From an uncultured Bacilli bacterium (GTDB lineage Bacteria > Bacillota_I > Bacilli_A > RF39 > UBA660): a DNA stretch of 64,000 nucleotides. Made by a program: the position numbers and the translations under genes. Positions 36,784-45,136 of the stretch are shown here, in pieces (the first letter of the stretch is position 1; every line of letters starts with the position of its first letter). The stretch is taken from positions 1-64,000 of the forward strand of contig CANRNY010000006.1 in the NCBI GenBank assembly GCA_947632085.1, in the 5' to 3' direction. The notes beneath the pieces are model-generated. The model worked only from the letters and a program-made list of their open reading frames with translations, searched no databases and was not told the DNA's origin.

Positions 36784-37872
36784 TTAATCCTCCCTTACTA
36801 CACCATCATTTATTTCAAACAACTTACTCTTTTGTAAAATATCACTATTTATTTTATCAATTTCAGTAGTTGTTATAAACGTTTGAATATTTTCATTTAT
36901 TAACGATAAAATATTATTTATTTTAAACCTATCTAATTCGCTAAATAAGTCATCTAATATCAAAATAGGATAATCCTTCCTAATTTGATAAAAAATCTCT
37001 AATTCAGCCATTTTATAAGCTATAATCGCATTCTTTTGTTGACCTTCAGATCCATAATCTTTAATATTAAAATCTAAAAATTTAAATTTAATATCATCAT
37101 GATGAATCCCTAAAGTCGTTTTACCTAAGATAATATCTCTATTTAAACTATCCTTATATTTTTTTAATAATTTTTGTTTATCAAAATTATTAAAATCAGA
37201 TATATATTCTAGTTTTAAATCAGATATATCACATATTTTTTTATAAAACTCCCCTATTTTATCATTTAATAAATCAATATATTTTTTTCGCGATAAATAA
37301 ATTTTTTCACCTAAATCAATTAGTTTATTCGTTAAAATATCTAAATAATCACTAGAAGTATTAGCATTAATATTCATTGATTTTAAATAGGTATTTCTTT
37401 GTTTTAATAGTTTATTATAATTATTTAAGTTTTTAAGATAACTATTATTTATTTGTGATATTTCTAAATTAATAGCTTTTCTTCTAACACTAGGTGAATC
37501 CTTTATAAATCTTAAATCATCAGGATTAAAGAGTACAACACTAACTTTAGATATATAATCACTTAATTTATCTACTTTAGTATTATTTATTTTTACTTTT
37601 TTTCCACCATCTTTAATTATTATTTTATAATCATTAGTATATTTTTCCGCAATTGTCCCCTCTACTCGACAAACATCTTTGTTGTTCATAATTAATACTT
37701 TATCAACAGAACCCCTAAAAGACTTTGTAAGTGCAAGCACATAAATACTTTCAACTAAATTAGTCTTACCAGATCCATTATTACCATATATTATGTTATA
37801 ACTATCTGAAAAACTAATTTCCATTTTTTCATAATTTCTAAAATTTAATAATCTCAAATGTTGTATCTTCAT
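36784..37872 (-). CDS. recF: DNA replication and repair protein RecF
   Basis: This 362-aa SMC-like ATPase has Walker A GNNGSGKTNLVE, signature GSEGQQKNAI and Walker B LILDDLFSELD. It loads RecA on gapped DNA with RecO and RecR. It is three bases upstream of gyrB in the standard origin order. Confidence 0.96.
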   Translation of the reverse strand: MKIQHLRLLNFRNYEKMEISFSDSYNIIYGNNGSGKTNLVESIYVLALTKSFRGSVDKVLIMNNKDVCRVEGTIAEKYTNDYKIIIKDGGKKVKINNTKVDKLSDYISKVSVVLFNPDDLRFIKDSPSVRRKAINLEISQINNSYLKNLNNYNKLLKQRNTYLKSMNINANTSSDYLDILTNKLIDLGEKIYLSRKKYIDLLNDKIGEFYKKICDISDLKLEYISDFNNFDKQKLLKKYKDSLNRDIILGKTTLGIHHDDIKFKFLDFNIKDYGSEGQQKNAIIAYKMAELEIFYQIRKDYPILILDDLFSELDRFKINNILSLINENIQTFITTTEIDKINSDILQKSKLFEINDGVVRED

Positions 37873-37947
37873 TTTTTAGCCTCTTTTACGACCATAGATT
37901 AATAAAAGTATTTTTTGAGTACTCCCATACCTCAAATTAATTATAAC

Positions 37948-37978
37948 ATAAAAAGCTACCTTTTAGTAGCTTTTTAAT
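37948..37978 (-). terminator. Terminator of comK
   Basis: AAAAAGCTAC pairs with GTAGCTTTTT; the comK stop lies at its edge. Confidence 0.85.
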
Positions 37979-38430
37979 CATTTTTTATCAATTTTTCGCA
38001 TTTGTAATGTATCTTTTAATCTAGAACATCTATAAAGTTGATTATCTATTATAGCTGTCGATACATCTACAAGTAACTTTTTACCATTTTTTAACTCAAT
38101 AATAGTCTTATCTTTAAACTTATCTGGTTTATAGATATGTTCATAAGATAACCAAGAACATTCTTTATTTTTAGGTGATAAAGTAGGAAAAAAGATTAAA
38201 TCAAATGTCTCTTCTATTATAACTGGTACTTTATGTGTAAATCCAACTAATTTAGAAGTTCCTATTTGTCTTCCTTCTAGTGAACTACCAAAATATTCAC
38301 AACTCTCTTCTACTATTTTTAAAACTGGTTTATCAACAGTAAAAGAATCTTCTACTTCATATACTACAGTATGATGATCATCTTTTGGTATTAAAGCTAC
38401 TGTATTCTTATTAATTTCATAAGAATCCAT
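37978..38430 (-). CDS. comK: Competence transcription factor ComK
   Basis: This 150-aa protein from the ATG at 38430 (SD AGGGAGG) aligns with B. subtilis ComK along its core: SYEINKNTVALIPK, LKIVEESCEYFGSSLEGRQIG, HKVPVIIEE and FFPTLSPKNKECSWLS. ComK activates DNA uptake genes by binding paired AT-rich boxes. The C-terminal segment that in Bacillus mediates proteolytic control (MecA/ClpCP) is shorter here. Its place between dnaN and recF is unusual. Confirmation would come from late competence genes elsewhere in the genome. Confidence 0.85.
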   Translation of the reverse strand: MDSYEINKNTVALIPKDDHHTVVYEVEDSFTVDKPVLKIVEESCEYFGSSLEGRQIGTSKLVGFTHKVPVIIEETFDLIFFPTLSPKNKECSWLSYEHIYKPDKFKDKTIIELKNGKKLLVDVSTAIIDNQLYRCSRLKDTLQMRKIDKK

Positions 38431-38480
38431 ATACAAAACCTCCCTCTTTCCAAAATTTACCAACCTTATACTCTATATTA

Positions 38481-38512
38481 ATGTCGATTTTTGTCATATT
38501 ATGTCGAATTTA
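38481..38512 (-). promoter_or_regulatory. TGTCGA direct repeats upstream of comK
   Basis: Plus-strand sequence shows ATGTCGATTTTTGTCATATT followed by ATGTCGAATTT: two TGTCGA and one TGTCA in about 30 bp. They lie at the place expected for a comK promoter or operator. The binding protein is unknown. Confidence 0.4.
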
Positions 38513-38533
38513 GTAAAAAATTTAAAAATTGTC

Positions 38534-38573
38534 AAAAAAATCACTTTCTTTTTCGAAAGTGATTTACATATTT
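38534..38573 (-). terminator. Terminator of dnaN
   Basis: AAATCACTTTC pairs with GAAAGTGATTT around a T-rich loop, then T7 on the minus strand. It separates dnaN from comK-recF. Confidence 0.88.
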
Positions 38574-38580
38574 ATATTAA

Positions 38581-39699
38581 TTAGAAAGTTTTAATTGGTA
38601 ATATTAATTGAATTAATGATTCATCTGAAACAGACTTAATAACAATTGGTTTTACTTCACCATTAAGTAGTATTAAAATTTCTTCATCTTTCATTGTTTT
38701 TAAAGCATCTAACATATATTTAGCACTAAATGAAATATCTATATTAGCATCAGCAGCTGTTTCGATATCTAGTTTTTCTTCTACTTTACCTATTTCTGAA
38801 GCATATGAATTAATAACCATTTGATTACCTTTTATTTTCATTTTAACAATATTTTTATCTTTATTTTGTGTAAGTAAAGCTGCTCTATCTATCGCATTAT
38901 AATAATTATCTAATTTAGTATTAACAATAATCGCAAAATCATTAGGAATTAAGTTTGAAGTATTAGGATATGTTCCAGAAAGAAGATTACTTTGAAATAT
39001 TATATTTTTATATTTAAATAATACTTTATTAGTAAATACATGCATTTCAACATCTTCATCTTCATTAATTATTTTATCTAATTCCATAATATTTTTACCT
39101 GGTATTACTATATTAATTTCTTCTTCACTAGGTACATCTAAAGTAATATTCTTTTTAGCAAGACGATAAGAATCAGTAGCTATACATTCTAATAAGTCCC
39201 CTACTATTTTAAAGTTAAGTCCAGTAAGTAAAGGTCTTAGTTCTTGTGTTGATATAGCAAATGCTGTTTGACTAATTATCGTTTTAAACATATTACCTTT
39301 AATAATTATTGGTTTATCAACTTCTTCTAATTTTAAACTAGGATATTCTTTTGGATCTAAACAATTTAAATCATATTGACTATTATCAGATGATATTTTT
39401 ATTTTTAAACCATCCATAAGTTCAAAGTTAATTAAATCAGAAGGTAATTTTCTTATTATATCTAATATATATTTACTTTGAATTATTATAGATCCTTCTT
39501 TTTCTATATTAGTAATAGCTTTCTTTTCAATAAAAGCTCTAATTGTTAATTCACTATCACTAGCAGTTAAGAATAAACCTTCATCATTTAATTCGAATTT
39601 AACTCCATTTAATATTGGAATAATGTTTTTAGTTGAAATAGCTTTTACAACATTTGATAAATTTTCTAATAAAATATTTTTTTCTATTGTAAATTTCAT
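38581..39699 (-). CDS. dnaN: DNA polymerase III sliding clamp
   Basis: This 372-aa protein has the three-fold clamp architecture. It begins MKFTIEKNILLENLSNVVKA and ends SLIQLILPIKTF, close to the conserved C-terminal M-P-(M/I)-R-like tail. It encircles DNA and tethers polymerase III and repair proteins. It is second in the dnaA-dnaN operon. Confidence 0.97.
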   Translation of the reverse strand: MKFTIEKNILLENLSNVVKAISTKNIIPILNGVKFELNDEGLFLTASDSELTIRAFIEKKAITNIEKEGSIIIQSKYILDIIRKLPSDLINFELMDGLKIKISSDNSQYDLNCLDPKEYPSLKLEEVDKPIIIKGNMFKTIISQTAFAISTQELRPLLTGLNFKIVGDLLECIATDSYRLAKKNITLDVPSEEEINIVIPGKNIMELDKIINEDEDVEMHVFTNKVLFKYKNIIFQSNLLSGTYPNTSNLIPNDFAIIVNTKLDNYYNAIDRAALLTQNKDKNIVKMKIKGNQMVINSYASEIGKVEEKLDIETAADANIDISFSAKYMLDALKTMKDEEILILLNGEVKPIVIKSVSDESLIQLILPIKTF

Positions 39700-39760
39700 T
39701 CATTTTTCCTTCTTTCTTATTATATTTTATATAGTTTTATTATTATTATAAAGTTAATAA

Positions 39761-39824
39761 TGTGAATAACTATCATTTTACCCACAATTATCTAATAAAA
39801 ATCATTATTATATCTTGTGAATAA
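39761..39824. other. DnaA boxes between dnaA and dnaN (origin part 2)
   Basis: Two copies of TGTGAATAA (reverse of TTATTCACA) lie at 39761 and 39816, and TTACCCACA at 39778. With the cluster upstream of dnaA this makes a bipartite origin like that of B. subtilis. Confidence 0.7.
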
Positions 39825-39855
39825 TTATAAATTTACTAACAATTAATTAACATTT

Positions 39856-41226
39856 TTATAATTTAGATTTAATTTCATTTATAATTTCTTTTAATTGACT
39901 ATTATTTTTTAAATCTTCTTCTATTGTATTAACCGCATGTATTACTGTTGAATGATCTTTACCTCCAAATTCTAAACCTATTCTTGGAAATGATTGATCT
40001 GTCATCATTCTACATAAATACATCGCTAACATTCTTGCATAAGCAATATCTTTACTTCTTTTCTTTCCTTTTAATACTTCTACTGTAATATTGTAGTAAT
40101 CAGCTACAGCTTTTTGAATACTTACAATATCATTAGTCATATAAGGATTTTTAGTTAAATAATCTTTTAGTGCTTCGTTTGTAAATTCTAAATCTAATTT
40201 ATTAGGTACAAATATTGCTGTATAAGCTACTAATCTATTTATTACTCCTTCAATACTTCTTACATCTGTATCACAATTATTAGCTATAAATTCAACTGCT
40301 TCATCCGTTATTTTATTAGCTAAATTAGGAATTCTATTAATTTTATCTTTTATAATACGACATCTTAAATCAAAATCTGGTGGATAAATATCAACAGGTA
40401 ATCCCCAGGCAAATCTACTTCTAAGACGATCTTCAAGTAATTTTAAATCATCAGGAGATCTATCAGAACTAATAATAATTTGTTTATTATTATCATGTAG
40501 ATAATTAAATGTATGAAAGAATTCTTCTTGTGTTTTCTTAGCATCAACTAAGTATTGAATATCATCAATAATTAATACATCAACATTACGATATTTATTT
40601 TTAAATTTATTAAAGTATTCTTTATTATCACTACTATCACTACCAGTATAATCTTTTCTAAAATCATCACTAGTTGTATATAGTACTTTAAGTTCTTTAT
40701 GATGTTCCGTAATATAATTACCTATCGCATGCATTAAATGTGTTTTTCCAATACCACTTTTTCCGTATATAAACAATGGATTGAATTGAACTCCAGGATT
40801 CTCTGCTACTGCAAAAGCTGCTGTTCTAGCAAATTTATTAGTATCCCCTACTACAAAATTATCAAAATTTAAATTCGGTTTTAAATTGGTTTCAAAAGGA
40901 GTATCATCATTGTGAATATCTACTTGTTCATTAACAACCTCATTTATTAATTCTGTAGTTGGTACTTCAATTTCTTCTTCTAATAAACACTCTATATCCC
41001 TTTTTACCCCTGTAATTTTAGAAAAAGCCTCATCCATTAAATCATAATAATTCGATAATAAAAATTTTTTGTGTAAAGGCATTGGTACTTGTAATACTAT
41101 CTTTGAATCAGTAATTTCATGTAATTTAGTATCTCTAAACCATGTACTAAAAGATACTGGGTTAAGTTTATCTTTTATTATATCCAAAAACTGTACCCAG
41201 ATCTCCTCTGAGTTCAATCCCATCAC
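39856..41226 (-). CDS. dnaA: Replication initiator DnaA
   Basis: This protein (452-456 aa) has domain I (IWVQFLDIIKDKLNPVSFSTW), Walker A GKSGIGKTHLM, Walker B VLIIDDIQYL and the domain IV DNA-binding signature GGKDHSTVIHA. A TTG at 41214 giving MNSEEIW, with GGGTGAT upstream, fits the family's usual start better than the ATG at 41223 or GTG at 41226. It binds the boxes on both sides of its own gene. Confidence 0.97.
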   Translation of the reverse strand: MMGLNSEEIWVQFLDIIKDKLNPVSFSTWFRDTKLHEITDSKIVLQVPMPLHKKFLLSNYYDLMDEAFSKITGVKRDIECLLEEEIEVPTTELINEVVNEQVDIHNDDTPFETNLKPNLNFDNFVVGDTNKFARTAAFAVAENPGVQFNPLFIYGKSGIGKTHLMHAIGNYITEHHKELKVLYTTSDDFRKDYTGSDSSDNKEYFNKFKNKYRNVDVLIIDDIQYLVDAKKTQEEFFHTFNYLHDNNKQIIISSDRSPDDLKLLEDRLRSRFAWGLPVDIYPPDFDLRCRIIKDKINRIPNLANKITDEAVEFIANNCDTDVRSIEGVINRLVAYTAIFVPNKLDLEFTNEALKDYLTKNPYMTNDIVSIQKAVADYYNITVEVLKGKKRSKDIAYARMLAMYLCRMMTDQSFPRIGLEFGGKDHSTVIHAVNTIEEDLKNNSQLKEIINEIKSKL

Positions 41227-41265
41227 CCCACTTTGCCATTTATGTACAAATATTTTAACTCAACC

Positions 41266-41428
41266 TGTGGAAAAATAAAAGTAATATTTAAAAAATTTTT
41301 TTCATCCACAAACCTATAAACAAATTTATCTACAAAAGACAACAATAAATATCTAAGAATAAAGTATTTATCCACATTATCCACAAATTTTAAATAAACA
41401 TGTTAAAAAAGTTATCCACATATTCACA
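41266..41428. other. Chromosomal origin oriC: DnaA-box cluster upstream of dnaA
   Basis: Perfect TTATCCACA boxes lie at 41368, 41377 (directly abutting) and 41412. Near matches are TCATCCACA (41302), TTATCTACA (41326), TATTCACAG (41421) and the reverse TGTGGAAAA (41266). The surrounding 41227-41548 stretch is very AT-rich and contains no gene. Gene direction switches here. Confidence 0.93.
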
Positions 41429-41485
41429 GGTCATTGTTGATAAATGTCTAATTAATGCAAAAATTAAAGACTTACCCGATATTTC

Positions 41486-41515
41486 TTGACTTTTTTAAAA
41501 TCTTAATATTATAAT
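41486..41515 (+). promoter_or_regulatory. Promoter of rpmH-rnpA
   Basis: TTGACT and TATAAT are separated by 18 nt, followed by the rpmH ribosome-binding site GGAGGTG. Confidence 0.85.
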
Positions 41516-41548
41516 AAGGGAGCTTATTTAGATGTGGAGGTGTTATAC

Positions 41549-41674
41549 ATGAAAAGAACTTATCAACCAAATAATAGAAAAAGAGCTAAAAAACATGGAT
41601 TCTTTGCTAGAAAAGAAAGTAATATTCTAAATTCAAGAAGAAAAAAGGGACGTAAAAAAATCGTTGTTAAATAA
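41549..41674 (+). CDS. rpmH: 50S ribosomal protein L34
   Basis: This 41-aa protein reads [20 protein letters not shown] and ends [10 protein letters not shown]. It is three residues shorter than the usual 44, with a divergent middle ([12 protein letters not shown] in place of the RMxxxxGRxVLxxRR segment). Start ATG is preceded by GGAGGTG. It is the first gene on the plus side of the origin, the near-universal rpmH-rnpA-yidC order. Confidence 0.96.
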   Translation: MKRTYQPNNRKRAKKHGFFARKESNILNSRRKKGRKKIVVK

Positions 41675-41721
41675 GCCACTATCTTAAGTGGTTTTTTATG
41701 TATTAAAAGGGATGAAAGAAT

Positions 41722-42042
41722 ATGAAAAGGGCCGAAACTATTAAAGATCAAAAATTATTTAATAATATAATAAAGAATGGAAATTATATAAAAAACCCAT
41801 ATTTTGTCTTATATAGTTCTAAAAAAAATGAACCAGAAATAAATTTTGGTATTGCTATTAGTAATAAAGTAGGAAAAGCTCATATCAGAAATAAATTAAA
41901 AAGACAAGTTAGATCTATTATAGATAAAAACAGAAATTTATTTAAAAATAGCAATAATTATATTATAATGATAAGAAGGAGCTGTTCTGAAGCTAAGTAC
42001 AGTGAATTAGAACAAGCTTTAATAGATTTATTAAATAAATAA
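41722..42042 (+). CDS. rnpA: Ribonuclease P protein component
   Basis: This 106-aa basic protein has the RNR motif HIRNKLKRQVR and the early FNNIIKNG segment of RnpA. It binds the catalytic RNase P RNA that trims tRNA 5' ends. The RNA gene rnpB is not in the window. Confidence 0.95.
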   Translation: MKRAETIKDQKLFNNIIKNGNYIKNPYFVLYSSKKNEPEINFGIAISNKVGKAHIRNKLKRQVRSIIDKNRNLFKNSNNYIIMIRRSCSEAKYSELEQALIDLLNK

Positions 42043-42052
42043 GGGTGATACA

Positions 42053-42991
42053 GTGAAAAAGAAAACAAAAATATTTATTATCGCGCTATTACTAATATTA
42101 TTAACTGGATGTACACAAACCTTAAAAGATGGTAAAGAGGCCGTTACTAATGAAAAAACTGGTCAAACATTAACTTCTAATATATTATGTAAACCGAGTG
42201 ATGAAGATTTATTAAAAACATATGAAGAATATAATGATAGTTTAAAAGTAAGTTTAGATGATTTACCAACGTGTAGCTCATTTACTCCCAATAAATTAAA
42301 ATATCAAGGATTATGGGAATCAATATTTATTAAACCATTAGCTTATATTATTTTAAAATTTGGCTATTTGGTTAAAAATATGGGTGTCTCAGTTATGATT
42401 ATTGGTTTATTAATTAGATTAATTATGTTACCAATTCAAGTAAAAACCGTAAAACAATCAGAAAATATGAAAAAAGCTCAACCAGAAATAGCTCGTATTG
42501 AAAGAAAATATCGTAATAAAACAGATAATGAATCATTAATGGCTAAGAGCCAAGAAACAATGTTAGTATATAAAAAATATAGTATAAATCCTGTAAGTGG
42601 TTGTTTATTAGCATTTATTCAATTACCATTATTCTTTGCTTTCTTAGAAGCTATTAATAGAGTACCAGCAATATTTGAAGGAAATTTCTTAACTATGAAT
42701 TTAGGTATGACTCCAGTTACTGGTATAATGCATCATAATTATTTATATATCTTATTAATAGTTTTAATTATCTTAACAACTTTCTTATCATTTAAAATAT
42801 CAATGGCCAGTCAAGATAAAAATTCAGAAATGGCTCAACAAACTAATTTTATGTTTGTCTTTATGATTTTGATGGTTTCAGTAGCATCATTAAGTCTACC
42901 AACCGCAATTGCATTATATTGGATAGTAACTAATGGTTTTGCTGTAATTCAAAATTTTGTAATAAAGAAATTAATGGAAAAGAGGATGTAG
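42053..42991 (+). CDS. yidC: Membrane insertase YidC/SpoIIIJ (lipoprotein)
   Basis: This 312-aa protein starts at GTG 42053 with a lipobox LLLILLTGC (Cys20), then the Oxa1/YidC core with about five helices. The conserved arginine appears in VMIIGLLIRLIMLPIQ. It inserts membrane proteins; in Bacillus the SpoIIIJ paralogue is also required for sigma-G activation in the forespore. It is followed two bases later by jag. Confidence 0.95.
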   Translation: MKKKTKIFIIALLLILLTGCTQTLKDGKEAVTNEKTGQTLTSNILCKPSDEDLLKTYEEYNDSLKVSLDDLPTCSSFTPNKLKYQGLWESIFIKPLAYIILKFGYLVKNMGVSVMIIGLLIRLIMLPIQVKTVKQSENMKKAQPEIARIERKYRNKTDNESLMAKSQETMLVYKKYSINPVSGCLLAFIQLPLFFAFLEAINRVPAIFEGNFLTMNLGMTPVTGIMHHNYLYILLIVLIILTTFLSFKISMASQDKNSEMAQQTNFMFVFMILMVSVASLSLPTAIALYWIVTNGFAVIQNFVIKKLMEKRM

Positions 42992-42992
42992 T

Positions 42993-43634
42993 ATGAAGAT
43001 AGAAGTATTTGAAGGTAAAACAAAGGAAGAAGCTAAAGAAAAAGCTTTAACTGAACTTAATGTTTCAGAAAATGAAGTATTCATTAAAGAAGAAGAAAAA
43101 AAGGGTAAATTATTTAAAGCTACAACTTATATTTGCAAAGTAGTTAAAATAACGGATGTTGCTAATTTCTTAAAAGAAAAATTAGATGAAATGTTAAAAA
43201 ATATGGGTATTGAATGTCAATTTGAAACAAATGTTAGAGATGAACAAATAAATATCAAAATGTATTCTGATAAAAATAATATTTTAATTGGCAAAAATGG
43301 TCAAACTTTAATGGCTATTCAAACAGTTCTAAGACAAGTTGTATTTAACGAAATCGGTACATATCCATATATATTATTAGATGTTGAAAACTATAAAGAA
43401 AAGAAAATATCTAATCTTGAAAGAAATGCTAAACGAATTGCTCGTGAAGTATTAAAAACAAAAATTGATGTTAGTTTAGATAATATGAACTCTTATGAAA
43501 GAAGAATAATTCATAATGCCTTATCTAAATACAAAAATCTATCAACTACTAGTGAAGGTGAAGAACCTAATCGTCATATTGTTATAAGATATATAGAGAC
43601 AGAAAAAGAAGAACAAAACGATGAAGAAGAGTAA
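42993..43634 (+). CDS. jag: RNA-binding protein Jag/KhpB
   Basis: This 213-aa protein has an N-terminal Jag domain (VFEGKTKEEAKEKAL), a KH domain with the loop LIGKNGQT, and an R3H domain (SYERRIIHNALSKY). It is the SpoIIIJ-associated protein, which binds RNA and influences cell-wall growth and division. Its end forms part of a strong terminator. Confidence 0.94.
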   Translation: MKIEVFEGKTKEEAKEKALTELNVSENEVFIKEEEKKGKLFKATTYICKVVKITDVANFLKEKLDEMLKNMGIECQFETNVRDEQINIKMYSDKNNILIGKNGQTLMAIQTVLRQVVFNEIGTYPYILLDVENYKEKKISNLERNAKRIAREVLKTKIDVSLDNMNSYERRIIHNALSKYKNLSTTSEGEEPNRHIVIRYIETEKEEQNDEEE

Positions 43635-43652
43635 AGTACTCTTCTTTTTTTA
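43626..43652 (+). terminator. Terminator of rpmH-rnpA-yidC-jag
   Basis: GAAGAGTA-AAG-TACTCTTC then T8. The jag stop codon forms part of the loop. Confidence 0.93.
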
Positions 43653-43665
43653 TTTCCCGGGAAAT
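43652..43665. other. Perfect Noc-binding palindrome before mnmE
   Basis: ATTTCCCGGGAAAT. A half-site AATTTCCCAAA follows at about 43697. They sit at the -35 distance of two TATAAT boxes (43674 and 43722) that could drive the mnmE-mnmG-rsmG-noc run. Confidence 0.82.
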
Positions 43666-43721
43666 AATTTTGTTATAATAAATATATAATAAAAATAATT
43701 TCCCAAACTATTAAAATATGC

Positions 43722-43727
43722 TATAAT
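43722..43727 (+). promoter_or_regulatory. -10 box of the mnmE operon
   Basis: TATAAT 24 nt before the mnmE start. No canonical -35; the position is taken by TTTCCC of a Noc half-site. Confidence 0.55.
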
Positions 43728-43750
43728 ACAGGCCGAAAGGAGCTAAAACT

Positions 43751-45118
43751 ATGAATGATACAATTTGTGCCATCGCTACCAGTCAAGGAGTAGGAGCAAT
43801 AGCTATAATAAGAGTTAGTGGTGATGAAGCTATAGAAATAGTAAATAAACTATTCAAAGGTAAAGACTTAACTAAAGTATCTTCTCATACTATAAATTAT
43901 GGTAAAATAATTGATCCATTAGATAATAAAATAATTGATGAAGTCCTAGTATCAGTTATGTTAGCTCCTAAAACTTTTACTAGAGAAAACGTTGTCGAAA
44001 TAAATACTCATGGCGGAATAGCATCAACCAATAAAGTCTTAGAACTATTACTAACTAATGGTTGCCGTCTAGCTGAACCTGGTGAATTTACTAAACGTGC
44101 TTTCCTAAATGGTCGTATCGATTTATTAGAAGCCGAAGGAGTAATGGATTTAATTAACGCTAAAACCGATACTCAAAGAGATTTAGCAACTAACCAAGTA
44201 ACAGGTAAAGTCTCAGACTTAATCAATAATCTTCGTAGTGACTTAGTTCAAATAATATCAAATATTAACGTTAATATAGATTATCCAGAATATGATGATG
44301 TAGATATAATAACTAACGACTTACTAATCCCTAAAATAACTGCTTTAAAAGATCGCATAAATAAAATCTTACAAGAAAGTAAAAACGGTCAAATAATTAA
44401 AGAAGGTATTAAAACTTCTATTGTAGGAAGACCTAATGTCGGTAAAAGTAGCTTACTTAATGCCTTACTAGATGAAGAAAAAGCAATCGTTACTGATATT
44501 GCTGGAACAACTAGAGACATCGTTGAAGGTCAAATAACTATTAATGGTATAATGCTAAATATTATCGATACAGCTGGTATTAGAGAAACCGAAGATAAAG
44601 TCGAAAAAATAGGTGTTTCTAAAAGTTTAAAAACTATTGAAGAAGCTGATTTAGTACTATTAGTATTAAATAACAATGAAGAACTAACTCCAGATATTCT
44701 AGAACTTATAACTAAAATAAAAGAAAAAGAATATATAGTTATAATTAATAAATGCGATTTAGCATCTAAAATAGAATTAAAAAAATTAGATGTTGATAAA
44801 TCTCGTATTATTAACATGAGTCTTATAGATAATCAAGGAATAGATGAATTAAAAGAAAAAATAATTGAATTATTTAATTTAAATAAATTAGAAAGTGTAG
44901 ATCCAACATACTTAAGTAATAGTCGTAGTATAAGTATCTTAAGAAAATGCCTTATTTCAATTGAAGAAATTGAAAAAGGTTTAAAAGAAAATCAACCAAT
45001 TGATATGATTGAATTAGATATTAAAAATATTTGGGAACAACTAGGTATGATTAATGGAACTACCTATGAAGAAGAATTACTAGATGAAATGTTTAGTAGA
45101 TTTTGTCTTGGGAAATAA
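43751..45118 (+). CDS. mnmE: tRNA modification GTPase MnmE
   Basis: This 455-aa protein has GTPase motifs GRPNVGKSSL, TDIAGTTRD, DTAGIR and NKCD, and ends FCLGK with the conserved Cys. With MnmG it makes the cmnm5 modification on wobble uridine 34. The last codons CTT GGG AAA TAA again spell the Noc half-site. Confidence 0.97.
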   Translation: MNDTICAIATSQGVGAIAIIRVSGDEAIEIVNKLFKGKDLTKVSSHTINYGKIIDPLDNKIIDEVLVSVMLAPKTFTRENVVEINTHGGIASTNKVLELLLTNGCRLAEPGEFTKRAFLNGRIDLLEAEGVMDLINAKTDTQRDLATNQVTGKVSDLINNLRSDLVQIISNINVNIDYPEYDDVDIITNDLLIPKITALKDRINKILQESKNGQIIKEGIKTSIVGRPNVGKSSLLNALLDEEKAIVTDIAGTTRDIVEGQITINGIMLNIIDTAGIRETEDKVEKIGVSKSLKTIEEADLVLLVLNNNEELTPDILELITKIKEKEYIVIINKCDLASKIELKKLDVDKSRIINMSLIDNQGIDELKEKIIELFNLNKLESVDPTYLSNSRSISILRKCLISIEEIEKGLKENQPIDMIELDIKNIWEQLGMINGTTYEEELLDEMFSRFCLGK

Positions 45119-45136
45119 AAAGAGGTGTGAATAACT

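Noticed and set aside
41563-41751. Minus-strand frame across rpmH-rnpA
   Set aside because: It is antisense to the well-supported rpmH and has no ribosome-binding site.
42053-42991. Reading TGA as Trp (Mollicutes code)
   Set aside because: Trp is consistently TGG and several genes end at TGA in tightly overlapped junctions, so the standard code fits.
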